A stretch of 64,000 bases of DNA from Streptomyces sp. CB02261 (lineage in GTDB: Bacteria > Actinomycetota > Actinomycetes > Streptomycetales > Streptomycetaceae). The notes under the pieces were generated by a model. The model had not been told where the DNA came from and ran no database searches. It worked only from the letters and a program-made list of their open reading frames with translations. This document shows, piece by piece, positions 1 to 7,921 of the stretch. The number at the start of each line of letters is the position of its first letter. Position 1 is the stretch's first letter. A program made the position numbers and the translations under genes. The stretch lies in assembly GCF_001905665.1 (NCBI RefSeq), contig NZ_LIVX01000001.1, positions 1,146,869-1,210,868 on the forward strand, read 5' to 3'.

Positions 1-171
1 CGGCTCGCCCGAGGAAGCGGACGGTGACGCTCCGCAAGATCACGGGAACAGAGGGTGTTGTGCCGAATTCATTACATCTGACAGGCCCCCCGGAGCACAC
101 AAGAGAGGTCTCATAGCCCCTTACCCTTTTCACTGGCCACCCGACCGACCCCACTCCGGAACGCGAGATTC

Positions 172-1518
172 ATGACCGGCACAGACAGCCATGATGTACT
201 GCTCGTCCATGGCGGAACCCCGCTGGAGGGCGAGATCCGCGTCCGCGGCGCGAAGAACCTCGTGCCCAAGGCGATGGTCGCCGCCCTGCTCGGCAGCGGG
301 CCGAGCCGCCTGCGCAACGTTCCCGACATCCGTGACGTCCGCGTCGTGCGCGGACTGCTCCAGCTCCACGGTGTGACGGTCCGTCCGGGTGAGGAGCCCG
401 GCGAGCTCGTCCTCGACCCGACGCACGTCGAATCCGCGAACGTCGCCGACATCGATGCCCACGCCGGCTCGTCGCGCATCCCGATCCTCTTCTGCGGCCC
501 GCTGCTGCACCGCCTCGGCCACGCCTTCATCCCGGGCCTCGGCGGCTGCGACATCGGCGGCCGGCCGATCGACTTCCACTTCGACGTGCTCCGCCAGTTC
601 GGCGCGACCATCGAGAAGCGGGCGGACGGGCAGTACCTGGAGGCGCCCCAGCGCCTTCGCGGCTGCAAGATCCGGCTGCCGTACCCCTCGGTCGGCTCGA
701 CCGAGCAGGTGCTGCTCACGGCCGTGCTCGCCGAGGGCGTCACCGAGCTGTCGAACGCCGCCGTGGAGCCCGAGATCGAGGACCTGATCTGCGTCCTGCA
801 GAAGATGGGCGCGATCATCTCCATGGACACCGACCGGACCATCCGGATCACCGGTGTCGACCGCCTCGACGGCTACACCCACCGGGCGCTCCCGGACCGC
901 CTGGAGGCGGCCTCCTGGGCGTCGGCGGCGCTGGCGACCGAGGGCAACATCTACGTGCGCGGCGCCCAGCAGCGCTCGATGATGACCTTCCTGAACACGT
1001 ACCGGAAGGTCGGCGGCGCCTTCGAGATCGACGACGAGGGCATCCGCTTCTGGCACCCGGGCGGCTCGCTCAACGCGATCCACCTGGAGACGGACGTCCA
1101 CCCCGGCTTCCAGACCGACTGGCAGCAGCCGCTGGTCGTGGCCCTGACGCAGGCCTCCGGCCTGTCCATCGTCCACGAGACGGTGTACGAGTCGCGGCTC
1201 GGCTTCACCTCCGCGCTGAACCAGATGGGTGCGCACATCCAGCTGTACCGCGAGTGCCTCGGCGGTTCCGACTGCCGCTTCGGCCAGCGGAACTTCCTGC
1301 ACTCCGCGGTCGTGTCGGGCCCGACCCGGCTCCAGGGCGCCGACCTGGTCATCCCCGACCTGCGCGGCGGCTTCTCGTACCTGATCGCGGCGCTGGCGGC
1401 CCAGGGCACCTCCCGCGTGCACGGCATCGAGCTGATCAACCGCGGCTACGAGAACTTCATGGAGAAGCTCGTCGAGCTGGGCGCCAAGGTCGAGCTGCCG
1501 GGCAGCGCGCTGGTGTAG
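172..1518 (+). CDS. murA: UDP-N-acetylglucosamine 1-carboxyvinyltransferase (MurA)
   Basis: This cytosolic enzyme transfers enolpyruvate from PEP to UDP-GlcNAc, the first committed step of peptidoglycan synthesis. The 448 residues are close to the family's usual 420-440. The N-terminal GAKNLVPKAMVAALL segment (about 26-40) is the family's substrate-binding KN motif. The active-site loop reads GGCDIGG with the catalytic Cys at residue 126; mycobacterial enzymes have Asp there. The ATG follows a weak GGAA/GAG stretch, and the second candidate ATG is out of frame. The gene converges with hup, and two strong hairpins separate them. Streptomyces often carry more than one MurA-type gene, so this could be the second paralogue, but the family assignment is firm. 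Confidence 0.95.
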   Translation: MTGTDSHDVLLVHGGTPLEGEIRVRGAKNLVPKAMVAALLGSGPSRLRNVPDIRDVRVVRGLLQLHGVTVRPGEEPGELVLDPTHVESANVADIDAHAGSSRIPILFCGPLLHRLGHAFIPGLGGCDIGGRPIDFHFDVLRQFGATIEKRADGQYLEAPQRLRGCKIRLPYPSVGSTEQVLLTAVLAEGVTELSNAAVEPEIEDLICVLQKMGAIISMDTDRTIRITGVDRLDGYTHRALPDRLEAASWASAALATEGNIYVRGAQQRSMMTFLNTYRKVGGAFEIDDEGIRFWHPGGSLNAIHLETDVHPGFQTDWQQPLVVALTQASGLSIVHETVYESRLGFTSALNQMGAHIQLYRECLGGSDCRFGQRNFLHSAVVSGPTRLQGADLVIPDLRGGFSYLIAALAAQGTSRVHGIELINRGYENFMEKLVELGAKVELPGSALV

Positions 1519-1532
1519 GGCTGCAAGGCCAG

Positions 1533-1573
1533 AAGGGGCCTGTACGCGGCCGGGAGGCCCGTACAGGCCCCTT
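1533..1573 (+). terminator. Intrinsic terminator after murA
   Basis: A perfect 14-bp stem (1533-1546 with 1560-1573) with a 13-nt loop starts 15 bases after the murA stop. The 3' arm ends in CCCCTTT. A second imperfect copy of the CAGGCCCC arm follows at about 1590-1640. Confidence 0.75.
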
Positions 1574-1648
1574 TGCGGCCTCGGACAGGCCCCGCACGGG
1601 CTGGTCCAGGCCCCTCACGGCCTCGTAGGGGCTCGTACGGGCCATACG

Positions 1649-1685
1649 AAAGGGCGGCCACCCCCTGACAGGGTGGCCGCCCTTT
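1649..1685 (-). terminator. Intrinsic terminator of hup
   Basis: A perfect 15-bp stem (1649-1663 with 1671-1685) and a 7-nt loop lie just beyond the hup stop on the minus strand. The AAAGGG/CCCTTT ends give T runs on both strands, so it can work in both directions between the convergent genes. Confidence 0.85.
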
Positions 1686-1703
1686 CTGCGCCTACAGACT
1701 GCC

Positions 1704-1985
1704 TTACTTGCCCTTGGCGGCTTCCTTGAGCTTCGAGCCCGCGGAGACCTTGACGCTGTAGCCGGCCGGGATGTCGATCGGGTCGCCGGTCTGCGGGTTA
1801 CGAGCGGTGCGAGCGGCACGGTGGGTGCGCTCGAAGGTCAGGAAGCCGGGGATGGTGACCTTCTCGTCGCCCTTGGCGACGACCTCACCGACGGTCTCGG
1901 CGAGAGCGGCCAGCACGGCGTCGGCGTCCTTGCGGGTCACCTCGGCGCGGTCGGCCAGGGCGGCCACCAGCTCACTGCGGTTCAT
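1704..1985 (-). CDS. hup: HU-family nucleoid-associated DNA-binding protein
   Basis: HU proteins are small dimeric DNA-bending proteins that compact the nucleoid. The 93 residues match the bacterial HU length. The start MNRSELVAALADRAEV is typical, followed by the IPGFLTFERTHRAARTARNP arm that reaches around DNA and a C-terminal VSAGSKLKEA helix. The ATG at 1985 was chosen over an upstream in-frame ATG because GGGAG lies 7 bases before it and the longer product has an unrelated low-quality extension. This is the short, non-histone-tailed HU; the Lys/Ala-rich tail of the second actinobacterial HU is absent. The gene is monocistronic. Confidence 0.95.
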   Translation of the reverse strand: MNRSELVAALADRAEVTRKDADAVLAALAETVGEVVAKGDEKVTIPGFLTFERTHRAARTARNPQTGDPIDIPAGYSVKVSAGSKLKEAAKGK

Positions 1986-2297
1986 GTTGTTACTCCCGTG
2001 TTCTTCTTGCCTGTGAGGCGTGCCACGCGGCGGAAGCCGCGTGATTGGGTACAGCGAAGCCGATGCTGCCAGGGCCTTCGGACAGTCCCCGGACCCGGGT
2101 CTAATGACAGACCCTCGCGCCCAAACACGCATCCTGCCCCCACCAGCGGCGGGAACGCCAATCCGGCACCCCCTGGGGTCACACGAAAAGCGCCAGAGCC
2201 CCCTGGTGGTGACGTTCTGTCGACTCCGCGAAAACGAAGCGGAGCCGAAAAGCCACCCTAAAGGCGGGTTTACGGCTCCGCGAATCGCGACGCGCCG
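1986..2297 (-). promoter_or_regulatory. hup leader and promoter region with two inverted repeats
   Basis: This 312-base gap has no convincing gene. A hairpin with perfect 8-bp arms and a GGAA loop (2024-2031 with 2036-2043) lies about 40 bases before the hup start, in its probable 5' leader. A GGGTCT-N6-AGACCC inverted repeat (2097-2114) lies about 112 bases upstream and could be an operator. I could not assign a clear -35/-10 pair. Confidence 0.4.
2239..2281 (-). terminator. Possible terminator after malic enzyme
   Basis: A 9-bp stem, GCGGAGCCG (2239-2247) with CGGCTCCGC (2273-2281), and a 25-nt loop sit just after the malic enzyme stop on the minus strand. The long loop and lack of a T run make it weak. 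Confidence 0.4.
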
Positions 2298-3728
2298 TCA
2301 GCGGCCGGTCGCCGCCGAGCCGCCGCCCGCGGCCTTCGCCGCGTTGCGGACCGCTCCGGCGACCGCGCCGGCGACCTTGTCGTTGAAGACCGACGGGATG
2401 ATGTAGTTCGGGTTCAGCTCGTCCTCGGTGACGACGTCCGCGAGGGCCGTGGCGGCAGCGAGCATCATCTCCGTGTTGACCGTACGGGACTGGGCGTCCA
2501 GCAGGCCGCGGAAGACACCCGGGAAGACCAGCACGTTGTTGATCTGGTTCGGGAAGTCCGAGCGGCCGGTGGCGACGACGGCGGCCGTCTGCCGGGCGGC
2601 GGCCGGGTCGACCTCCGGGTCCGGGTTCGCGAGCGCGAACACGATCGCGCCCTCCGCCATGGCGGCGACGTCCTCGGCGCCCAGCAGGTTCGGGGCCGAC
2701 ACGCCGATGAAGACGTCCGCGCCGACGACGGCCTGCTTGAGGGTGCCGGTGACACCCTCGGGGTTGGTGTTGTCGGCGATCCAGCGCAGCGGCGAGTCCG
2801 CCGGGGCCTCCACGAGGTCCTCGCGGCCCGCGTGCACGACGCCCTGGATGTCGGCGACGACGGCGTGCTTGACACCCGCCGCGATCAGCAGCTTCAGGAT
2901 GGCCGTACCGGCCGCGCCGGCCCCGGACATGACGACCCGTACGTCACCGACGCTCTTGTTCACCACGCGCAGCGCGTTGGTGAGGGCGGCGAGGACGACG
3001 ATGGCGGTGCCGTGCTGGTCGTCGTGGAAGACGGGGATGTCGAGGGCCTCGCGCAGCCGGGCCTCGATCTCGAAGCAGCGGGGCGCCGAGATGTCCTCCA
3101 GGTTGATGCCCGCGAAGCCGGGGGCGATGGCCTTGACGATCGCGACGATCTCGTCGGTGTCCTGCGTGTCGAGGCAGATCGGCCAGGCGTCGATGCCCGC
3201 GAAGCGCTTGAAGAGGGCCGCCTTGCCCTCCATGACGGGCAGGGAGGCCATCGGGCCGATGTTGCCGAGGCCGAGGACGGCGGAGCCGTCGGTGACGACC
3301 GCGACCGAGTTCCGCTTGATGGTGAGGCGACGGGCGTCCTCGGGGTTCTCGGCGATCGCCATGCACACCCGGGCCACGCCCGGGGTGTAGATCATGGAGA
3401 GGTCGTCACGGTTGCGGATGGGGTGCTTGGACGCCATCTCGATCTTGCCGCCGAGGTGCATCAGGAACGTACGGTCGGAGACCTTGCCGAGCGTCACGCC
3501 CTCGATGGTGCGCAGCTGCTCGACGATCTCGTCGGCGTGCGCGGTGGACGTCGCGGCGATGGTGACGTCGATGCGGAGCTTCTCGTGGCCGGAGGCGGTC
3601 ACGTCGAGGCCGGTGACGGACCCGCCGTGGGACTCCACCGCCGTGGTCAGCTGCGAGACCGCGGTTCCGCTCGCGGGAACCTCCAGCCGGACCGTCATCG
3701 AGTACGAGACGCTGGGCGCCGTTGCCAT
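2298..3728 (-). CDS. NAD(P)-dependent malic enzyme with N-terminal ACT domain
   Basis: The enzyme oxidatively decarboxylates malate to pyruvate in the cytosol, feeding pyruvate and NAD(P)H. Of 476 residues, about 1-85 form an ACT-like regulatory domain (SVSYSMTVRLEVPASG onward). The malic-enzyme catalytic domain follows (MIYTPGVARVCMAI, then HDDQHGTAIVVLAAL with the substrate and metal residues), and then a Rossmann NAD(P) domain with VVMSGAGAAGTAILKLL. An ACT domain suggests control by a small ligand, probably an amino acid; this is inference. Start: ATG with AGAGGA about 9 bases upstream. The candidate sRNA with its own terminator lies between this gene and the helicase, so the malic enzyme should have its own promoter at about 3780-3880. 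Confidence 0.93.
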   Translation of the reverse strand: MATAPSVSYSMTVRLEVPASGTAVSQLTTAVESHGGSVTGLDVTASGHEKLRIDVTIAATSTAHADEIVEQLRTIEGVTLGKVSDRTFLMHLGGKIEMASKHPIRNRDDLSMIYTPGVARVCMAIAENPEDARRLTIKRNSVAVVTDGSAVLGLGNIGPMASLPVMEGKAALFKRFAGIDAWPICLDTQDTDEIVAIVKAIAPGFAGINLEDISAPRCFEIEARLREALDIPVFHDDQHGTAIVVLAALTNALRVVNKSVGDVRVVMSGAGAAGTAILKLLIAAGVKHAVVADIQGVVHAGREDLVEAPADSPLRWIADNTNPEGVTGTLKQAVVGADVFIGVSAPNLLGAEDVAAMAEGAIVFALANPDPEVDPAAARQTAAVVATGRSDFPNQINNVLVFPGVFRGLLDAQSRTVNTEMMLAAATALADVVTEDELNPNYIIPSVFNDKVAGAVAGAVRNAAKAAGGGSAATGR

Positions 3729-3810
3729 GGCCGAGTTCCTCTGCTTTCCCTGAGCTTCGTTGCTACGCCGCCCCGGCTGGTTGCCCGGCGGCGCCCTCCG
3801 ATGGTCGCAC

Positions 3811-3863
3811 CTACCAGCCGGTAGCAGGTAATGCGGTCATATTGTTTTCGGAAAGTAGTTTCC
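3811..3863 (-). promoter_or_regulatory. Two palindromes in the malic enzyme promoter region
   Basis: CTACC-AGCC-GGTAG (3811-3824) and GGAAA-GTAG-TTTCC (3850-3863) are near-perfect inverted repeats 83-135 bases upstream of the malic enzyme start and downstream of the sRNA terminator. They are plausible operator sites; the regulator is unknown. The surrounding sequence is AT-richer than the rest of the window. Confidence 0.35.
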
Positions 3864-3884
3864 ACCATACGAGAACCCGTGGGG

Positions 3885-4038
3885 AAACAGAAGAGGTCCC
3901 CGTCACCAGGGGTGACGGGGACCTCGACTTCGTAGCAATGCACTAGGTGGCACCGACCCGCCATGCTCGCCTCGCGGCAAGTGGTCCCTCTGAGGGACGA
4001 AGGTTGGGCCCGGGGGCTTGGATCGAGCCGGTGCCACG
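3885..4038 (-). ncRNA. Candidate structured small RNA upstream of malic enzyme
   Basis: The minus strand here has no credible coding sequence but strong RNA features. A 9-bp closing stem, GTGGCACCG (4037-4029) with CGGTGCCAC (3955-3947), encloses about 70 nt that contain a GTCCC/GGGAC hairpin and a C/G-rich arm. About 20 nt further on is a perfect 15-bp hairpin with a 3-nt loop (3893-3907 with 3911-3925), followed on the minus strand by TTCTGTTT, a good intrinsic terminator. The predicted 5' end, set by the promoter-like element at 4047-4072, falls right at the closing stem. The product would be about 150 nt. Alternatives are a terminated leader (attenuator) of the malic enzyme gene or a processed 3' UTR of the helicase transcript. 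Confidence 0.55.
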
Positions 4039-4046
4039 ACAAGGCT

Positions 4047-4072
4047 AACAAACCACCCTGCTTGGTGATTCC
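4047..4072 (-). promoter_or_regulatory. Sigma-R-like promoter for the candidate sRNA
   Basis: On the minus strand GGAAT (4072-4068) is followed after exactly 18 bases by GTT (4049-4047). This fits the GGAAT-N18/19-GTT pattern known for the thiol-oxidative-stress sigma factor SigR of Streptomyces. The same spot reads TAGCCT, which fits a housekeeping -10 (TANNNT), but there is no TTGAC-like -35 at 17-18 bases. Initiation about 8 bases after GTT would put the RNA 5' end at the sRNA closing stem. Confidence 0.4.
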
Positions 4073-4119
4073 AGCGCCACAGGTTGACCGGAAATCGGCC
4101 TCCGGTTCCTGGCGGCGGC

Positions 4120-6459
4120 TCAGTCCCGGAGCAGGTCCGGCACCCCCGCCCCGTCGGGCATGTCGCCCGCCCCCGCGACGACCGTGAGCTGCTGCGTCGC
4201 CCGGGTGAGGGCCACGTACAGCACGCGCAGGCCGGCCGGTGACTCGTCCGCGATCTCCGCCGGAGAGACGACCACCGTGGCGTCGTACTCCAAGCCCTTC
4301 GCCTCCAGGGAGCCGAGGGCCACCACCCGGTCGCCCAGGTCGGCGAGCCAGCGCGCCGCCTCCGCGCGCCGGTTCATGGCGACGACGACACCGACGGTGC
4401 CCTCCACCCGGTCCAGGAGCAGCCGCGCCTCGGACCGTACGGTTTCGGCCAGACCGGTGTCGGCCGCCTGCTCCGGCACGGCCACGAACCGCGGCTCGAC
4501 ACCCGTCGAGCGGACCGCTCGCGGCGACTCCTTGCCGGGCATGGCGAGGGCCAGCACCTTGGCGGCCAGCTCGGCGATCTCGGCCGGGTTCCGGTAGTTC
4601 ACGGTCAGCTCGAAGCGGCGCCGCGGCCGGGAGCCGAGGGCCTCGTCACGGGCCTCCGCGGCCTCGTCCGGGTCCGACCAGGAGGACTGCGCCGGGTCGC
4701 CGACGACCGTCCAGGTGGCGTGCCGGCCGCGCCGCCCCACCATCCGCCACTGCATGGGCGTGAGGTCCTGCGCCTCGTCGACGATCACGTGCGCGTACTC
4801 GGTGCGCTCCGCCGCGAGCCGCTCGGCCCGCTCGCGCTGCGTCTCCTCCCGTACGGGCATCAGCTCCTCCAGGCCCGTGAGCTGGTCCAGCGGGTCGTAC
4901 TCCCGGCGCTTCTTCGGGCGCGCCGGGGCGCCGAGGAGGGTGCCCAGCTCGTCGAGGAGGGCCACGTCGTGGACGGACAGCTCCTTGCGGCGCAGGGAGC
5001 GGGCGAGCCGCCGCACCTCGCCCTGGTTGAGGATGCGGCGGGCCCAGCGGCCGAGCCGCCGCTCGTCCGCCATCGCGTCGAGGACCCCGCGCGGGGTCAG
5101 TTCGGGCCACCAGGCGTCGAGGAAGGAGAGGAAGGAGTCCTCCGTGGAGACGTCCTCGTCGAAGGAGGAGCGCAGCTCGGCGGCGAGCTCGGGGTCGCTG
5201 TGCCGGCCGACGGCGCCGGACTTGGCGTACAGCGCGTCGAGGAGCAGCCGGCGGGCGCGGGGACGGAGCAGGTTGACCGGGGCGGTGCCGCCGAGGACGT
5301 TGTGGCGGATGCGCCGCAGCTCGTCGGCCTCCAGCTCCAGACGGCGGCCGAAGGCGACGACACGGAGCCGGTCGGGCGTCCCGGCCCGCTCCTCCTCGCC
5401 CAGGGCGAGCTGCCCGCGCCGGCCCCCGGGGGCCGGGGTCTCCAGTGCGCCGCGGGCCGCCTTGCGCAGCACGTGGAGCATCCGGGAGGAGCCCTTGATC
5501 CGGGCGACGGCCGGCTCGTCGTACGCGGTGGCCTCGGCGCCGTCTACCAGCGAGCCCACGGCCCGGATCGCGACCTGGCCCTCCTCGCCGAGGGAGGGCA
5601 GGACGCCCTCGGTGTACGAGACGAGGAGCGGGGTCGGGGAGACGATCAGGATGCCTCCCGCGTACCGCCTCCGGTCCTGGTAGAGGAGGTACGCGGCCCG
5701 GTGCAGGGCGACGGCGGTCTTGCCGGTGCCGGGGCCGCCCTCCACGTACGTCACGGAGGCGGCGGGCGCTCGGATGACGAGGTCCTGCTCCGCCTGGATG
5801 GAGGAGACGATGTCCCGCATGGTGTGGCTGCGGGCCTGGCCGAGGGCGGCCATGAGAGCGCCGTCGCCGATCACGGGCAGCTCGCGCCCGCCGAGGGTGG
5901 CCCGGAGCTCGGGGCGCATCAGGTCGTCCTCCACGCCGAGGACCTGGCGGCCCTTGGAGCGGATGACGCGGCGGCGCACGACCCGGCCGGGGTCGACCGG
6001 GGTGGACCGGTAGAAGGGCGCGGCGGCGGGCGCCCGCCAGTCGATGACCAGCGGCGCGTAGTCGGAGTCCAGGACGCCGATCCGGCCGATGTGGAGGGTC
6101 TCGCCGATCTCGGCCGTCCGGTCGGGGCGGACGGCGTCCTCGGCGGGCTCGACGGAGGTGAAGGCGCCGTCGGGCCCCTTCTTGCCGTCCTTCCCGTGGA
6201 GGAGGTCGATCCGCCCGAAGAGGAAGTCCTCGAACTCGTTGTTGAGCCGGTTGAGGTGGATGCCGGCACGGAAGACCTGGGCGTCGCGCTCGGCGAGGGC
6301 GCCGGGCGTGCCGACCTGGCCCCGCTGGGCGGCGTCGTTCATCAGGAACTCCGCCTCGTGGATCTTCTCCTCCAGCCGGCGGTAGACGTGATCCAGATGT
6401 TCCTGCTCGACACCGATCTCACGGTCTCTGACCGTGTCCACGGCTTCCTGCGCGGCCAC
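4120..6459 (-). CDS. HelD-like UvrD/Rep-family ATPase (RNA polymerase recycling factor family)
   Basis: The 779 residues show the HelD layout. An N-terminal Glu/Arg-rich coiled-coil (about 15-80) is followed by the split superfamily-1 ATPase core, with Walker A GGPGTGKT at 241-248 and Walker B DEAQDL at 561-566. The Q/R motif region VNYRNPAEI and the C-terminal LYVALTRATQQL motif complete the core. HelD proteins bind RNA polymerase and use ATP to release it from stalled or DNA-bound states; some actinobacterial HelR members protect it from rifamycins. Which subtype this is cannot be told by eye. Start is GTG with AGAAGGGGG about 8 bases upstream. I saw no rifamycin-associated element (inverted GGGGCTTGC repeat) upstream. 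A generic DNA helicase role remains possible. Confidence 0.85.
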   Translation of the reverse strand: MAAQEAVDTVRDREIGVEQEHLDHVYRRLEEKIHEAEFLMNDAAQRGQVGTPGALAERDAQVFRAGIHLNRLNNEFEDFLFGRIDLLHGKDGKKGPDGAFTSVEPAEDAVRPDRTAEIGETLHIGRIGVLDSDYAPLVIDWRAPAAAPFYRSTPVDPGRVVRRRVIRSKGRQVLGVEDDLMRPELRATLGGRELPVIGDGALMAALGQARSHTMRDIVSSIQAEQDLVIRAPAASVTYVEGGPGTGKTAVALHRAAYLLYQDRRRYAGGILIVSPTPLLVSYTEGVLPSLGEEGQVAIRAVGSLVDGAEATAYDEPAVARIKGSSRMLHVLRKAARGALETPAPGGRRGQLALGEEERAGTPDRLRVVAFGRRLELEADELRRIRHNVLGGTAPVNLLRPRARRLLLDALYAKSGAVGRHSDPELAAELRSSFDEDVSTEDSFLSFLDAWWPELTPRGVLDAMADERRLGRWARRILNQGEVRRLARSLRRKELSVHDVALLDELGTLLGAPARPKKRREYDPLDQLTGLEELMPVREETQRERAERLAAERTEYAHVIVDEAQDLTPMQWRMVGRRGRHATWTVVGDPAQSSWSDPDEAAEARDEALGSRPRRRFELTVNYRNPAEIAELAAKVLALAMPGKESPRAVRSTGVEPRFVAVPEQAADTGLAETVRSEARLLLDRVEGTVGVVVAMNRRAEAARWLADLGDRVVALGSLEAKGLEYDATVVVSPAEIADESPAGLRVLYVALTRATQQLTVVAGAGDMPDGAGVPDLLRD

Positions 6460-6532
6460 CTAAGGCCCCCTTCTGACGTGCACTGGGCAGCCGTCGAGCG
6501 TACGCCACTCGAAGGCGCCGTGTCAGGCGCGA

Positions 6533-7054
6533 TCAACTCCTGGGCGGCGGATCGTCGTGCAGGATCCGCTGGAAGAGGTGATGGTCGCGCCACGCGCCGT
6601 CGATGTGGAGGTAGCGGGGGGCGGTACCGATCCGCTCGAACCCGCTCTTGGCCAGGACCCGCTGGGAGGCGTGGTTGCGCAGGACGGTCCCGGCCTGGAT
6701 CCGGTGCAGCCCCAGTTCCTCCCGGGCGCCCCTGCAGGCCTCCTCGACGAGCGCGGTGGCGAGACCGCGACCGGTGCGGTCCCGGTCGACCCAGTAGCCC
6801 ATGGAGGCGCTGCGGAAGGGCCCCAGGACGATCCCGGAGAGGGTGACGGCCCCGACGATCAGCTCCCCGTCGACGCCGAGCCACCGCACCCCACCGTCCC
6901 GGAGCCGCTCGGCCTGGCCCTCGGTGGTGTAGTACCGCTCGGGACGGCGGGGCTCCCAGGGCTTCATGTGGTCCCGGTTGCGCAGCAGGGCACGGGCGAG
7001 CGCGGCGGCGTCGCCGGGGACGGCGGGTCGGATGCGGAGGGCGTCGACGGTCAC
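6533..7054 (-). CDS. GNAT family N-acetyltransferase (RimJ/RimL-like)
   Basis: This 173-residue protein has the GNAT fold throughout. It opens with LRIRPAVPGDAAALARAL, the acetyl-CoA loop is DRTGRGLATALVEEA (about 92-106), and the C-terminal NHASQRVLAKSGFERIG is characteristic of RimJ/RimL-type acetyltransferases. The substrate, possibly a protein N-terminus or a small molecule, cannot be deduced. The GTG start lies 6 bases after TAGCGT, a -10-like hexamer, and has only a GGGG run directly adjacent, so a leaderless transcript is possible. It lies 73 bases upstream of the helicase on the same strand and may be co-transcribed with it. Confidence 0.85.
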   Translation of the reverse strand: MTVDALRIRPAVPGDAAALARALLRNRDHMKPWEPRRPERYYTTEGQAERLRDGGVRWLGVDGELIVGAVTLSGIVLGPFRSASMGYWVDRDRTGRGLATALVEEACRGAREELGLHRIQAGTVLRNHASQRVLAKSGFERIGTAPRYLHIDGAWRDHHLFQRILHDDPPPRS

Positions 7055-7117
7055 CCCCGTACGCTAGCCAGCTCCGACCGCGCGGGAGCGGTTGCACGGG
7101 TCTGAGACAGTTGCGGT

Positions 7118-7921
7118 ATGGATATCGAGCGCAGGAACAACGTCACGGTGACCGGCAACCCTGACGGACCCGCCGTGGTGCTGGCTCATGGGTTCGGTTG
7201 TGATCAGAACATGTGGCGGCTGACGGTTCCGGCGCTGGAGGCGGACCACAAGGTGGTCCTGTTCGACTACGTGGGCTCGGGACGGTCCGATCTGTCCGCG
7301 TTCTCCCCGGAGCGGTACGCCTCCCTGGACGGCTACGCCCGGGACGTGGCGGAGGTGTGCGAGGCCCTCGACCTGCGCGACGCGGTGTTCGTGGGGCACT
7401 CGGTCAGCGCGATGATCGGCGCACTGGCGGTCGGTCTGGTTCCGGAGCGCATCGGGGCCCTGGTGATGGTCGCGCCCTCGCCGCGGTACATCGACGACGA
7501 GGGGTACCGCGGCGGGTTCAGCGCCGAGGACATCGACGAGCTGCTGGCGTCCCTGGAGTCGAACTACCTGGGCTGGTCGGCGGTCATGGCTCCGGCGATC
7601 ATGGGGAACGCGGAGCGGCCCGAGCTCGGCGACGAGCTGACCAACAGCTTCTGCGCCACCGACCCCGACATGGCGCGCGTCTTCGCCCGGACCACGTTCC
7701 TGTCGGACTCGCGGGACGACCTGAAGGGCGTGGAGGTGCCGACGCTGGTCCTGGACTGCGCCCAGGACGTCATCGCACCCCCGGAGGTCGGCGCCTTCGT
7801 CCACCGGGCGATCCCCGGCTCGACCCTGGTGACGCTGAACGCCACCGGCCACTGCCCCCACCTGTCCGCGCCGGAGGCCACCAACGACGCGATCACCCGC
7901 TTCCTGGCGGAGCTGCGGTGA
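7118..7921 (+). CDS. rsbQ: Alpha/beta hydrolase, RsbQ-like stress signalling protein
   Basis: The 267 residues match RsbQ of Bacillus subtilis (about 269), a KAI2/D14-type hydrolase needed by the phosphatase RsbP to activate sigma-B under energy stress. The oxyanion segment LAHGFGCDQNMW (22-33), nucleophile elbow FVGHSVSAM with Ser95, Asp217 (LDCAQD) and His245 (NATGHCPHLS) give an intact catalytic triad. The stop overlaps the ATG of the PAS-phosphatase gene by one base, so the two are translationally coupled. The ligand is unknown. The gene diverges from the GNAT gene, and no clear ribosome binding site precedes the ATG. The context makes an RsbQ role more likely than a metabolic esterase. 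Confidence 0.85.
   Translation: MDIERRNNVTVTGNPDGPAVVLAHGFGCDQNMWRLTVPALEADHKVVLFDYVGSGRSDLSAFSPERYASLDGYARDVAEVCEALDLRDAVFVGHSVSAMIGALAVGLVPERIGALVMVAPSPRYIDDEGYRGGFSAEDIDELLASLESNYLGWSAVMAPAIMGNAERPELGDELTNSFCATDPDMARVFARTTFLSDSRDDLKGVEVPTLVLDCAQDVIAPPEVGAFVHRAIPGSTLVTLNATGHCPHLSAPEATNDAITRFLAELR

Noticed and set aside
3722..3946. 74-residue plus-strand ORF in the malic enzyme leader
   Set aside because: No ribosome binding site, atypical codon use and overlap with the hairpin/terminator.
3947..4037. Known 6C RNA or 4.5S RNA
   Set aside because: The loops do not show two C6 hairpin loops, and the SRP RNA GGAA tetraloop domain is not present; it is kept as an unassigned candidate RNA.
6460..6540. 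Rifamycin-associated element upstream of the helicase
   Set aside because: No GGGGCTTGC inverted repeat is present in the leader.
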